A stretch of 64,000 nt of DNA, taken from Aldrovandia affinis. Its lineage: Eukaryota > Chordata > Actinopteri > Notacanthiformes > Halosauridae. The stretch's first letter is position 1. Each line of letters begins with the position of its first letter. Location of the stretch: contig JAINUG010000258.1 of the NCBI GenBank assembly GCA_029706075.1, positions 1,107,001 to 1,171,000 on the forward strand, in the 5' to 3' direction. This document shows, piece after piece, positions 45,668 through 56,700 of this stretch. The notes below the pieces were generated by a model. It did no database searches and had not been told where the DNA came from. It worked only from the letters and a program-made list of their open reading frames with translations. The translations under genes were made by a program, and so were the position numbers.

Positions 45668-46495
45668 CTAGGCTGAAAAGACATCTACCAGGCAGTCAGT
45701 CACACGCCCAGTTCAGAATTTAAGTTTAGCTTCAGCTTGTAACAATAGATGATTTTATTAGATTAAGCCTCACTTTAAAATGTTGGTTGTTGATTCATGT
45801 GTGTTCTTGTTCTGATGGCTGTGGCATTTTTATCGTGATTATACACTAATGGTTCTTGTGTTATTTTAATGTAATAGATTTATCAAGGGATGACACAGAG
45901 ACCTCCAGCTCTGAACAAGATAGTGAGCCAGAGCTGCCAGATGTCATCGAGCCCCTCCCAACTGCATCAAGCACCAGATATGCTGTTCAAAAAAGACCCA
46001 ATGGTAGGCCTATACTTTAAAACTTTCCATAGAGATATGACACATTATTTAACCTGTATTCCAGACATTTCAAGATCCAAAGAGGGTCCTGTACGGCCGT
46101 GGCCCGTGTTTGAAGACATTTCCCAGAACTCAGCATGGTACTAGGAAAATGGCTTTCAACAGCTCCTGGTATAAGGACAATTCATGGCTTGAATATTCTG
46201 TAAGTCAAGATTCAACTTATTGTTTCGCCTGTAGGCATTTTTCTCTGCCCAGTACACCCAAATCTGCCTTCATATCACAGTCAGGCTTTTGGAGATGGAA
46301 AAAGGCGCCGTTTAAAGATTCATAAGCTCCATTCGAAGGCAGAGCATCACATCAATGCTATGTATGCTTGGAATCAGCATAAAAGGGCCATTGACAGCAA
46401 CTCATCAATGTTACATGTCATAAATTAGGACTGGAAAAAGAAAGTGGAGGAAAACTATACTTACATTAAAACAATTGCAGATGTGCTCCTATTAA

Positions 46496-46747
46496 CCCTT
46501 CTAAAACGGCCATGTCGCCGCCGACATGATTTTACATGCGTCATTTTCATTGCCGTAATTCTTGAATTATATGCGCAATAGAACAAAATCCAACAGTTCC
46601 TGAAAGCAGAGAAGCTGCTCTGTCTAACCATTTAGGGTTATTATGGTAGTTCACCAAAAAAAATAAAAGAAGCACGGAGCTCACAGAGTCAGAGGAGAGC
46701 TGAGGAGATTTGAAGAGAGAAGCTGCATTCAATTAGGGCTGAAAGGG
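46496..46747. mobile_element. piggyBac-like MITE
   Basis: TTAA at 46,492-46,495 and 46,748-46,751. The ends are 'cccttctaaaacgg' and 'agggctgaaaggg'. It is 252 bp, non-coding, and splits the hAT transposase between 'DVLLLT' and the following 'ATQNIAQR'-type sequence. Confidence 0.78.
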
Positions 46748-47045
46748 TTAATGGCCACTCAAAATATAGCGCAGAGAGATCATCAAGAGTCTGATGACTC
46801 TCACAACAAGGGTCATTTTTGACAATCTTAGAAGAAATAGCAAAGCATTTCTCATAGAGAAAAGGGTGAATGCATGTGGCAAGTACACAAGCCACCAAAT
46901 ACATACCAAAGTTCTTGAGGGCTTAGCTGAGATGGTACAAAGTGAAATAATAAGAAGTATAATAAAGTGAAGTTTTTGGTGTAATTGCAGATGAAACCAA
47001 AGATTTCAAGAAAAAATAACAAATGTCTTTAGTGTTGAGGTACTA

Positions 47046-47319
47046 TTATAAAGGGGGTGTCACGCCAAAATGTGTCTGGCTGCTCAGGAATGTGTCCAGG
47101 TGACGTAATCAGAATTTTGGACTGTAGTTGCTATGCCAACATGACGAGCTCGCATTCCTGAGTGATAAAACCCGGAAGAAAAATGTGTCTGGTTGTGTGG
47201 ATCATGAATATTCAGTAAATTAGCATATAGCCCTCCCACAGCCTGAAATAAATGTGACCAGTTCTGATAAAAACAGATTAGCTATTTAGATCTCATATGT
47301 GCTAAACTATTTTCACACC
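47046..47319. other. Unassigned sequence between hAT and L2
   Basis: Begins 'ggtgtcacgccaaaatgtgt', with 'aatgtgtctgg' repeated at 47,068 and 47,183 and 'cattcctgagtg' near 47,150. Possibly a small unclassified repeat. Confidence 0.35.
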
Positions 47320-47715
47320 CTTACATAACCAAGACCTTGGGGGGTTAAACAAGTTTCCAGGAAATTAAAACGCAGATGGCACTCTACCAATTTTGAGGTT
47401 TTTCTGCTTGGAAGGACAGCCTCATAGAATACAAGCACGCCCTTACTACTGCTAGGTCATCGTACTTCTCTAAATTAATTGACCAGGATAAAAACAAGAT
47501 TTCTATTTAACACGGTAGCTAAACTGACAAAAAATCTGTCTTCAGATTATAGCAGTTATCCTTCTAACTATAATTCTAATGACTTCATGAACTCATTTAC
47601 TGGTAAGATTGAGACAATCAGAGAATAGATTATGAAAATGACTCCAATATCTAGCACTCCAACTCCCAAGATGGCACAGGGCTATCAGGAGCAGGGTTGT
47701 GAAGAGACCCTTGAG

Positions 47716-47868
47716 TTTCTCTGTGGCTCAGTTGGTAGAGCACAGTGTTGGCAACGCTTAGGTTGTGGGTTCAATCCCCACTGGGTCCACATATACTGAA
47801 AAAAAAAGGATGCATTCACTACTGTAAGTCGCTTTGGATAAAAGCATCTGCTAAATGGCGTATATTAT
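47716..47868 (+). mobile_element. tRNA-derived SINE (HpaI-like family)
   Basis: A box 'tggctcagttggtagagca', B box 'gggttcaatcccc', body 'ccacatatactgaaaa' and tail 'gtaagtcgctttggataaaa'. Nearly identical to the copy at 11,639. It inserted in the L2 linker region between 'gacccttgag' and 'tttcactcccctgg'. Confidence 0.9.
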
Positions 47869-48548
47869 TTCACTCCCCTGGATCTGGACAAATTTAGCAA
47901 ACTGGTTATGTCCTCCAAATCATCTACATACTCTGTTAGACCCCATACCAACAATGCCTATTAAAGAGCTTTTGTCTGTGCTATGCCAGCCCATTTTAGA
48001 TATCATAAATACATCCCTATTATTGGGTTGCGTACCTAAGTCTTTAAAAGTGGCAGTAATCAAGCCTCTTCTAAAGAAACCAAATCTTGGTCCTGTTAAT
48101 CTGAAGAACTATAGGCCCATTTCAAATCTCCCCTTTTTGTCAAAATGTTTTCAGAAATCTGTAGCTCAACAATTAACTGTGTTCCTAAAAACGAATAATC
48201 TGTATGAAACACTACAATCAATTGACAATTTCAATTTGTGCAATTAGTTTAAGAGTTTAACTATTAATTAGTTTAACTACTCTCGGGTTAAATATGGTAT
48301 TCCACAAGGCTCAGTGCTGGGACCATTAATGTTCTCATTATACTTGCTACCACTCGGTAATGTTATTCGTAAACATGGTGTGAATTTCCATTGCTATGCA
48401 GATGATACACAGCTGTACATATCAATGAAACCAGGGGAAATACTTCAACTCACTCAATTAGAGGCTTGTATCACTGATATAAAGAATTGGATGACAGTAC
48501 ATTTCCTGCTTTTGAATTCAGCTAAAACAGAGATGATGGTTTTGGGCC

Positions 48549-49346
48549 TGTTACGGATAGAAATCAACCTGCGTTGTAATAACCAGGCGTACAATATCGG
48601 ACATAACACTAAGCCACTTAATCAATAACCACAACCCGTAAGGAGTACCAGTGAAACAGTGGTATAGAAAAGTTAGACATATATTTATTAATATGAATAC
48701 ATTTGATGATTGTTCTCTCTATTTACAACATGAAAGTCCTTTAAAAGACAAAAGCAGGTTGCAAGGTCTCACCGGGCAGCCAGCTAGCGGTTCCAGACCC
48801 TCGAAGATGATAGGGGAGGTCTTCTCCTCGGAGTTCCCAAAATGGTATTACGAATAACAATATTTATTAATTAGCAACTAGGCGGATAATCAGAGTAACG
48901 CAATCACCAAGCTGTAATTAACAATGTCGTAAAGGAAACTGATCACATTCCGGTGGCAACCACTATATATAGTCCTGCGTCTTTTTAAAAGTCTCCTGCA
49001 TGATGTAGCCAAGCAATGTCCAGCCGCATCTTCTCTCGTCACGTTGCTTGGAGGGTTCCCCTGGAAACCATGTGCGTCCTCACGCAGGTCCCTGCAGGGC
49101 AGTGATGTCATCTCCACCTAACGGGGAGAAATCAAGGAAACACAGCAGCAGGCAAATCCAAAAGGAAACACAAAGTAATGCCAACACAAAGTAAAGGGAC
49201 GTAACACCCCCCACCCTTAAGACAATAAATAAATTCAACACTCCCGATCTCTTAAACCCATATTGTATGTGTATATGAACATTTTTACAATCAAGGTCTG
49301 AACGTGATAATTTATTTATTGTAACATTTGTACGTCCGGGACAACA
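48549..49346 (-). mobile_element. Solo LTR in L2
   Basis: Ends 'tgttacggatag' and 'cgtccgggacaaca' give TG...CA with inverted TGTT...AACA, flanked by a perfect 5-bp duplication 'gggcc' (48,544-48,548; 49,347-49,351). On the minus strand a TATA-like 'gactatatatag' at about 48,965 precedes 'taataaatatat' at 48,690, which favours minus orientation. It is 798 bp and interrupts the L2 frame right after 'TEMMVLG'. Confidence 0.85.
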
Positions 49347-49608
49347 GGGCCCCCAAAAATTAAGGAACAAGCTGGATCTGCAGTTAAATGAAAGTGATTG
49401 CATAGTTGCATCAAGTCTAATGGTCATGAACCTTGGTTTTATTATTGATCAGGATCTTACATTTGACACTCATATTAAAAACACTTCCAGAGTAGCCTTC
49501 TTTCACCTAAGAAACATAACTAAAATTAAGGACATTCTGTCATTAGAGGATGCAAAAACCTTGATGCATGCTTTTGTCGCATCGAGGCTAGACTATTGTA
49601 ATGCCTTA

Positions 49609-50357
49609 TGTCACGTGCTCCGTGTTTTTGTCTCGCTCTCTGTCTTTGTTTCCCCCCCCACTACATGCTGCTGAGAGGAGCTATGCCATTTGCCATTCCC
49701 CTCTGCCCATCATCATTATCGCAATATCAGAAGGTCCCGCCTCCACCAATCAACACGCTCCCCTCCGTCATATAAACCCCAGCTGCTTCCTGTTTGGGAG
49801 ATGACTTCCTGTTTGAGAGACCGGCTTATGAAACTGTTGTCTGAAATGCATATTTGTGTTCCATGTTGTTTTGCGAATCCTCTGTTTTGTTTACCCCGTG
49901 TTCCCTGAGACGTAAGGGAAAGGTAAGAGAGAGGCCTCTGTACATTTGCACTTAGGAAGAATTGTTGTTAGACACATTAGACAAGCGAGTGGTTGCCACC
50001 TTTGTACTTTGGTTTGGTTAGTTAGAGCAGGTAGAAAGGCTTTTGTTTTGTTTACTTTATGTTTAAGTGAGATAGCCATCTTCTCCTTTAGTTAGCCTTA
50101 TTTGGTTTTGTTCTTTTATGTTCGGTTTGGCAACACTCTTTTCCCTGGTCTTGTGTCCTGTTATGTGTTTAAGTGTAGTTGTATATATTGTTAATATGTA
50201 AATAGACACTAAATACATTTGATTGCACCGTACCCTCTGCCTCCGTTCCATTTCTCCACCCTACATCTCATCATTAAATTCAAATTTTCCCGTATTATTA
50301 TTAAAAACATTGTTACACCCCTCCCCAAATACCCCTAGACCAACTGGGGTCATAACA
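49609..50357 (+). mobile_element. Solo LTR of a second family in L2
   Basis: Ends 'tgtcacgtgctccgtg' and 'actggggtcataaca', flanked by a perfect 5-bp duplication 'cctta' (49,604-49,608; 50,358-50,362). The plus-strand 'gtcatataaacccc' at 49,769 is a TATA box candidate. It is 749 bp and interrupts the L2 frame after 'RLDYCNAL'. It has no clear similarity to the LTR at 48,549. Confidence 0.85.
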
Positions 50358-51189
50358 CCTTATTATCTGGCTCCTCTAGTAGCTCTCTTAAGAGTCTTCA
50401 ACTAGTACAGAATACAGCGGCACGTATTTTGACTAGATCCAAGAAGTATGAGTGTTAGCATCACTACATTGGCTTCCTGTTAAATATCGGGCTGATTATG
50501 AAGTACTGTTGCTAACTTTTAAAGCAGTGAATGGACCTGCACCTACATATCTGACCGAAATGATAATTGATAATTTATCATTTATAAGCCGTCATGACTG
50601 CTTCGTTCACAAGAAGCCGCCCATCTATTACTCCCTAGAATTTTGAAAAGCACAGCTGGTGGTAGAGCCTTCTCTTTTAGAGCTCCTCTGTTGTGGAATG
50701 GTTTACCAAAGCATGTTAGGGATTCGGACACAGTTTCAATTTTTAAGTCTAGATCAAAAACATATATTTTCAGCCTAGCCTACTGCCAAACAGTCTAGGT
50801 GGAGAGATGGACAAGGCTGTGCCCTAGTGTCCTATGGAGTGAGAAACTTCTGTGGATCTAGTAGGTGCCCTTACAGACACAGGACTACAGAAGTGAGGCT
50901 TACTTTGGAGAATTATGGAAAGAGGTTGAAGAGATTGCAGAGCACTGCAAAATAAGTGTAAAAACAAGAGTGTAGAAGACAGCCTAAAACAAGCTCAAGA
51001 TTTCAGGACTCATTGATGATGAGCACTGTAGGACAGAGAAATAGTGACCAAAGTGATGGTGAGAGCTTCCAGAATGATATCTTTTATCAGGTGCTTGACT
51101 GTCTCACAGCTGAGCTGCAGAGGCTTTTTTAAAGAAGAATTGCAAAATAATGCAAGTGTTCTTGCGAGAGAAGCTTCTCAGCGTTAAAA

Positions 51190-51785
51190 CTGATTAAAAC
51201 CCACCTTAGGACAACAATGGTTGATGACAGGTTAAGTCACCTTGTTGAGTGTCCTCTGTCCCAGAACAGGCCCCTGTCGAGATCCTCCCTGACAACTGAG
51301 AGGGTCCTGTACGGCCCCCGTGAGGGATGTAGGACCCCAGAGCTGCAGCGCCAGTGGAGGATCATTAACACTGTTAAGCAGGTCCTGTGGGAAGCAAGGA
51401 ACATCAAGGTCTACCAACAAAAAACAGTGGACCTGTTCACTCTCTGGAGGAGGCTTCAAAACCTCCTCCAGGACGGCGTTTTGGCGGACTTTTTGAAGGA
51501 CGAGAGAGGGCCGAAGAGGAAATGGGGAGTGAGCCACTGGAAATAACTTATTATATAGATCACCCCCCAGAGAAGGTGCGCTCTGGGCAACCAACCACTG
51601 AGCAGGGACTTCTTTTGTTTTTTTCTTTCAGGTTTTTAAAAATATTGAGTTTTCCTTTCTCCTGATTTCGAGTCCTGTCCTTTTGATATATATATATGGT
51701 TAATCTGTCCAATCTGTTATGTTGTATCCGTCTTTGTAAAATTTATAAAATGTGCAAAACAATAAAAGAACATTCCAAAAAGAAT
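51190..51785 (+). mobile_element. 3' end of a non-LTR retrotransposon (L1/Tx1-like?)
   Basis: The frame 51,217-51,546 encodes a C-terminal region: 'HLVECPLSQNRPLSRSSLTT', 'RVLYGPREGCRTPELQRQWR', 'VKQVLWEARNIKVYQQKTVD', then a basic end 'DERGPKRKWG'. It is followed by the same 3' UTR as at 1-232, ending at 'aataaaagaacatt'. About 600 bp, 5'-truncated. I lean to an L1/Tx1-type element, but the clade is uncertain. Confidence 0.6.
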
Positions 51786-52927
51786 TCTAAGTAAAATAAA
51801 ATATGTTTGAAATGCAAAATACAATGTGTGTATGTGTATGCTTTTGCAGTATGTATAGCATAACTGTGTTCGCGTGTGCAATTCAAGAATGCAGTTAGCA
51901 TGCTAAATGTTTGGTGATAAACTTTGGCTTGCTAGCTTAGCTCCTGTTTGAAAAAATGTCTTAATAAATGAGGTGTTGAAACGGACTTGTATAAATGAAA
52001 ACGGTGTGCATGAGGGCCCATCTGAGAAAGCGGTGTGGTTGTCTGTGTGGGTGCGGTGTGTTTGACCTTGCCGCTCACTAGTGACGGGCTACTTTGTAGC
52101 TACTTCAATTATTTTGATTGATGCGCCTGTTTTTAGCCTATAACCTTAGCACAGTAAGTGTATATTGCACTAGTACCGAAACCTCTGTTCAAATATTGAA
52201 ACATATAGTGTTATCCTCAGCAGAACCGCATAAATTCGATTTTTGGTTTGTTTTTCTTTGATGCAAATCTCCTCTGTGAGACAGGCCAGCAGATATTTAA
52301 GGTTAGTGCGTTGGTGCCGAGAAGACCATAACTAAAACTGCCTCTGTGTAATGCTGGCCAAAGTTCGGGATTTTGAAACGGTTACAGTGAAGTATTTATG
52401 TCATATACACAAATACACTTCTGTACAATCATATTTTATTGTTTGAACCTTTTTCCGCATGTTTTGTTTGCTTTACAAAAGTTCAAATCTACAAAACATT
52501 TTAGCCATCAAAAATCTTTTTTTCAATAGCTTAATTTTAATACAGTATTTAGAATCATGGATGTGAAGAAGAGAGATTAAGACAGACCCATTCTGGATTG
52601 TGTACATACTTCTGTCTATATATGGTTTCTGCCCAAACTCAACACTAACACACCCCAAAATATGATATCAACAACGCCCAACTATGCTTTCACCAATACC
52701 CTCAAAAACTGGACATTTTGCTCTTCAAAGTTAATAAAATGTGAGTAGTGTGCTTTATATGGTTGATGTTCTGCCATTACAAATTATGTGACTCATCAGG
52801 GAAAGCACTGAAAGGTGATCATCTGTAAACTATAATTATGCTGGATGCTGGAACTGGCTGCCCTAGTATTGACTTCCCAATTACTGGGCTTTGTGCACAA
52901 AGTGGTTGTAAAAGTCAATAGGATGTG
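51786..52927. other. Unassigned sequence
   Basis: No credible gene, RNA or element terminus between the LINE tail and the provirus. Confidence 0.45.
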
Positions 52928-52931
52928 CTGT

Positions 52932-53376
52932 TGTTAGGTTCACGAAATTCAGAAGACCTTCAAAGTGAATAGAGAACACTTGCACCAAATGATAAAACAG
53001 AACATACAACCAATTTTCAACAGAGTTTATTCAACCAAATGCATTCGGGGTTCACTGCCTCCCTGCCAGGCAATGAACAAATCATTTCCGGAGAGAACAC
53101 TTCTTATACACATTAGTTACCCTTAGACAGATGCTTTAGCCTCGCCCACACACCAGTCACAAGACAGCCATTTTCCCATCTCTGGGAGAACCTCGTATCT
53201 TTTGGCAAGGCACACTGCTCTGACCTCAACTGGGGCGGTTTAGCTAGCTCTCTGCAAAAACAGTCCTAAGAAACAGACAGCTTGCCGCCTATCTCTTTTG
53301 GCACAGCTCCACACCTTGTGCCAGCGTGAGAAGAGACTCAAAAACAATTTTGAACAGAAACAGAATTTCTCTATCA
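52932..53376 (-). mobile_element. 3' LTR of the provirus
   Basis: 445 bp, same family as the solo LTR at 3,152. On the minus strand 'gtgtataagaag' (about 53,100-53,111) is a TATA candidate, and AATAAA at about 53,027-53,032 marks the R region. 'gaacctaaca' is the U5 end. Confidence 0.88.
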
Positions 53377-53391
53377 ATCCCTCCTTTTTAT
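53377..53391 (-). promoter_or_regulatory. Polypurine tract
   Basis: The minus-strand 'taaaaaggagggat' ends right against the 3' LTR TG, the position of the plus-strand DNA primer in retroviruses. Confidence 0.75.
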
Positions 53392-53399
53392 GATTTTAT

Positions 53400-54500
53400 C
53401 CCATATAGTCATAAAACATTTAGAATCTCTTCTAACATCTATCCCCAGCCATTCTATAGTATAGTGTTTAGGCTGGAGACCACCGCTGCCAGCATTTCAC
53501 ATTTTGAACAGCGCATAGCAAGTTTATTTCAATGCAGAAGCTTAAACATCTTTAAACAAGTTTTGCAAGGCCATGGCAGTATCGTCATAGTCTGGAGGAT
53601 CAATTATCTCTTCATTCCCAGAGTCAGATTGTCCTTCTTCAGAATCTAGGTTGTCATACTCATCAGTTTCCCTCTCCTCCAGGGCCAAAGCCTGATACGC
53701 TGGGGTACTTTGCATCATTTGGATGATCATCATCAGTCATCAGGTCTTTTTGTTGGGCCAGGGCTAATTTCTTAAGACCTTCCATAGCTTGATCTATGGT
53801 TTTACCATCCGCATCGTTATCAGGTATGTAGGTACAACACGCAGTTCCAATTATGTGGCATACTCCTCCCTTGGAGGCAGTCATGAGGTCCAAGACCATA
53901 CGATTTTGAATTGTCATTAATCTAAGTGCAGTTAACTCGTTTTTTTTTTGTGACTTTTTCTCTCGGTTGCATTCAGTGTGAAATTGATCAATGCACTCAG
54001 GCGGTAGTTTATTGTCTCTACCCTTAACTTTCATTTTCCCACCCCCATTTGGGGAAAAATACTAAGAACCGCTTAGTTCCTTGTACTCCAAAGTTTGTGA
54101 TCTTCTGGAACATTACTTCCCCATATTGCATCATGCTTATCCTCTAAGGATCTTTTTGCACGACCCTGTGTTTCAGCGCTTATTACCCATGTATTATCAG
54201 TTAGCATCACATATGCACAAGTTCCATGCCACTTCTTAGGCAGAGCTATGTACACATTGTGCTAACGTGGAACACCTTGTCTCCTTTAAGGGCGTTCCGG
54301 TGATTCTATTCTTACAGTAGGAGTACACTGTCCCATCGCATTGGGATGTCTCCCCCACCGGGACTGTTCCCTTCCCTCGTACACATTTTATAAAGATCTT
54401 ATGCGGGGTATATGGTACTACCATAATGGGCGTAATCAAATGTTGTCGTGAGGTTTGTAATAAACCTTGTCAATCAGTGCAATTTATTCCCGTCAGTATA
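53400..54500 (-). pseudogene. Retroviral env remnant
   Basis: Minus-strand frames at 54,439-54,236, 54,255-54,073, 54,034-53,663 and 53,733-53,542 are pieces of one envelope gene broken by frameshifts and stops. The third piece carries the C-x6-CC cysteine motif of transmembrane subunits of gamma/epsilon-type retroviruses ('CHIIGTACC'). The last piece is an acidic cytoplasmic-type tail ('DEYDNLDSEEGQSD') just before the polypurine tract. The surface subunit is poorly preserved. Confidence 0.7.
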
Positions 54501-54799
54501 TTCGTAGCAGTTCACTTTGGTTGTGATTTTGTGGGTTGGGTCAAAGTATTTAAGTGTTCCTGTATGAGTTGAGAGCCCTATGGCACATGTTACAGTCCAG
54601 GACACATTTAATCCAATTCCAGGGGGTTGGTCCACAGTCACCCTTGGTGCTACGGATGATGCCGGTAGATGTGTGCATACGTAGCAGTTGGTCTTGTTTA
54701 TGCTATGTGCTGTGCTTTTACAAATCTCTTCCCTCTTATACCATGATTATCATCAATATGGTCAAAGACCCCACTGCCCGCCACTGGAGGTTCACCATA

Positions 54800-55880
54800 G
54801 CTGTGTCTAAATCCCAGTAAGAGGGTTGCTTGCTTCACCGGTTTTGAGACAGGTGTGTTCTATATTTCACACCTCCCTTTGTAGCCGGACTTCTCCCTTC
54901 TGAGCACAACTCTTTTAGGTACCTACTCACCTTTTGTTACCTTTTTACAGTGGGACAGATGCACCCAGGTGGATCGCTCAGCAATCTTTACTGCTGTTGG
55001 AGTTGTTAGTAGCACCTGATACGGTCCTTTCCACTTTGGTTGATGCCACGCCTTGTGCCTTGGATCTTTAATCAGTACCCAATCCTCGACCTGCAGCTTT
55101 TCTTCTGGTATTCCAGCTGTAAGAGTTTACACATTTCTTGTTTATTAGATAACATTTTCTTCATATACTCTGCCAATGTGGGATTATCCTCTGATATTCT
55201 ATTTCCAAATTGCAGTAGGTGATAGGCTTTTCCTGTCTAGGTATTATTTCTCTACAAATTATTTTTGCCACAGTTTATGCATACATTTTTGAGGTAGGGT
55301 ATGCTTCTACCCAACCTGAGAATGGGTCAATCATTACTAAGCAGCTCTTTTCCCCCTCACTTGGTGTGAGGTGGATGAAATCCATCATCCAAGATTCAAA
55401 TAGTCAAAACATGTTAAACACCTTTTACAAAAAATAATTTTGTAGGTTGTAAATCCAAACATTGTAAAAATGTTTGTTTATCATATCTACCCTCCCTCCT
55501 CTTGAGACTTGGCATATGCCATGACTCAACTCTGCAGCTATGGTAAACAAAGATCTCGGTAATACAAGTTTCTTTTCTGGGCCCACCCACAGGCCAGTTT
55601 CGTTCTCAGTACATTTTTGGTTGCCCCACATCCTTTTATCTGGTACCCCCGCTTCATGTTGCATGTCTCTCAAGAGAGTGTCTGCAGCTGCTTCTTTTGC
55701 AGCAGAGTCTGCGAATGCATTCCCCAGGGACACCTCATCTGTTCCTTTCGCATGTGCTGCACATTTACATCTAGTCAGTGTTTTGGGTTTCTGTACTGTT
55801 GCAATCAGTTTCAGTATCACTGGTGCATGCGTTATTGGTTTCCCTGTTGAAGTCATTCTTTTTTCAGGATCCATCCACAT
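54800..55880 (-). pseudogene. Retroviral pol: RNase H end and integrase
   Basis: The frame 55,880-55,425 holds the RNase H end ('AHAKGTDEVSLGNAFADSAA') and then the start of the integrase zinc-binding domain ('ELSHGICQVSRGG'). The integrase core continues with shifts to about 54,950; 'DPFSGWVEAYPTSKM' near 55,296-55,340 is the recognisable core block. RNase H degrades template RNA and integrase joins viral DNA to host DNA. Here the frame is broken several times. Confidence 0.75.
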
Positions 55881-55949
55881 AGAATGTTACTTCTGCGTCA
55901 TGAATGGGTGTGTCCATTAACCCGGGGCGTGCTGCCACAGACCTAGATG

Positions 55950-56700
55950 TTTCAGCTACACAATCGTGAGGATCTCCATCCAGTTGTCAGCAAGGTAGCC
56001 GGATTAAGTGTGGTGCATCTTACAATTGTTAGATTAGGAGCTGTTAGTAGAGTCGCCATACAGCTCAGCTGTCTTGCTGGTGACAAGAATGTATGTTTTG
56101 TTTGCAGTAGTAATACAGAAACTACATGTGGTACCATCAGTGTCAATGGGTGGTATAACACTATGGTTTGTGAGGCTTTTACTGCTAATGCTGCTGCTTC
56201 TACAGCTTGTAGACAGCATGGCAGTCCTCGTGCTACAGGATCCAGTTCTGTGGAGTAATAAGCAATTGGTCTTTGCTTACCTCCAAACCTGTTTTACCTG
56301 TTCAAAGGCTTCGTTGACTTCAGGAGTCCATTTGATTGGATCTCGAGCCTCCATTGGTTCGCTGTAAATACAATCTAACGGTGGCTGCGTCAATTGTGCA
56401 TAATTACATATCCAGGTTTGGCAGAAATGTATCATTCCTAGGAAAAATACCATGTTTAGTTTTTTAGTTTTAGGCTTTGGGGCCTGCAGTATCGCTGTTT
56501 TTCTATCCTGTAACAAGGCTCTGCCTTGAGCTGAGATAGCGTGTCCCAGATATTTTACTTCTGGTAGACACCACTGCAGTCCCCCCTTGCTTATCTTGTG
56601 GCCTTGTGAGGCCAGAAAGTCCAAACATGCCTTTGAGTCTATTTCGCAGCGCTCCCGAGAAGGAGAGCAATTCAATATGTCGTCTACATACAGGAGGAGT
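55950..56700 (-). pseudogene. Retroviral pol: reverse transcriptase C-terminal half
   Basis: Begins mid-domain at the catalytic 'LYVDDI' (about 56,676-56,693), then an open frame 56,675-56,277 with 'GGLQWCLPEVKYLGHAIS' and 'MEARDPIKWTPEVNEAFEQV', the palm/thumb and connection regions. It continues frameshifted to about 55,950 ('APNLTIVRCTTLNPATLL'). Everything N-terminal to the YVDD is missing, replaced at 56,701 by unrelated sequence next to an A/T run. Confidence 0.78.

Larger units (their letters stand above)
44750..47045 (+). pseudogene. hAT transposase with TTF-type zinc finger (ZMYM1-like), decayed
   Basis: Exon-like pieces in order. 44,770-44,905 reads 'KQADQVQTDLTPCITTGPQS' and 'QGPSLPPPGQSI', continuing after the L2 as 'YQAVSHTPSS'. 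45,880-46,003 reads 'DDTETSSSEQDSEPELPDVI'. 46,063-46,325 holds the TTF finger 'NSSWYKDNSWLEYSVSQDS' and 'YCFACRHFSLPSTPKSAF'. Next come 'LHSKAEHHINAMYAWNQHKR' and 'ENYTYIKTIADVLLLT', split there by the piggyBac-like MITE, then 'HNKGHF' and 'EGLAEMVQSE'-type sequence to 47,030. Stops at 46,142, 46,326 and 46,427 kill it. Acidic N-terminal exons separated by introns are typical of this family. Confidence 0.72.
47320..50873 (+). mobile_element. L2-clade LINE with a SINE and two solo LTRs inside
   Basis: Linker and reverse transcriptase readable in order: 'SSYFSKLIDQDKN' near 47,470, 'AVIKPLLKKPNLGPVNLKNY' and 'RPISNLPFLSKCFQKSVAQQ' (48,053-48,177), '[20 protein letters not shown]' (48,294-48,355), '[20 protein letters not shown]' (catalytic YADD, 48,391), then after the first LTR 'NLGFIIDQDLTFDTHI' and 'FVASRLDYCNAL', and after the second LTR 'LQLVQNTAARILTRSKKYEC'. 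A deletion near 48,240-48,280 removes the first catalytic aspartate block. Its 3' UTR is missing. Confidence 0.85.
43975..51185 (+). mobile_element. TTF-finger hAT transposon, host to many later insertions
   Basis: Non-coding 5' part 43,975-44,740, coding remnants 44,750-47,045, and probable downstream coding at 50,874-51,185 ('EAYFGELWKEVEEIAEHCKI', 'FKEELQNNASVLARE') beyond an inserted L2. It also hosts an L2 3' end (44,910-45,667) and a piggyBac-like MITE (46,496-46,747). The inverted partial copy at 31,590-32,576 lacks the L2 3' end. The outer termini are not certain; 'cagtgctggagaca' at 43,897 is a candidate left end. Confidence 0.6.
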
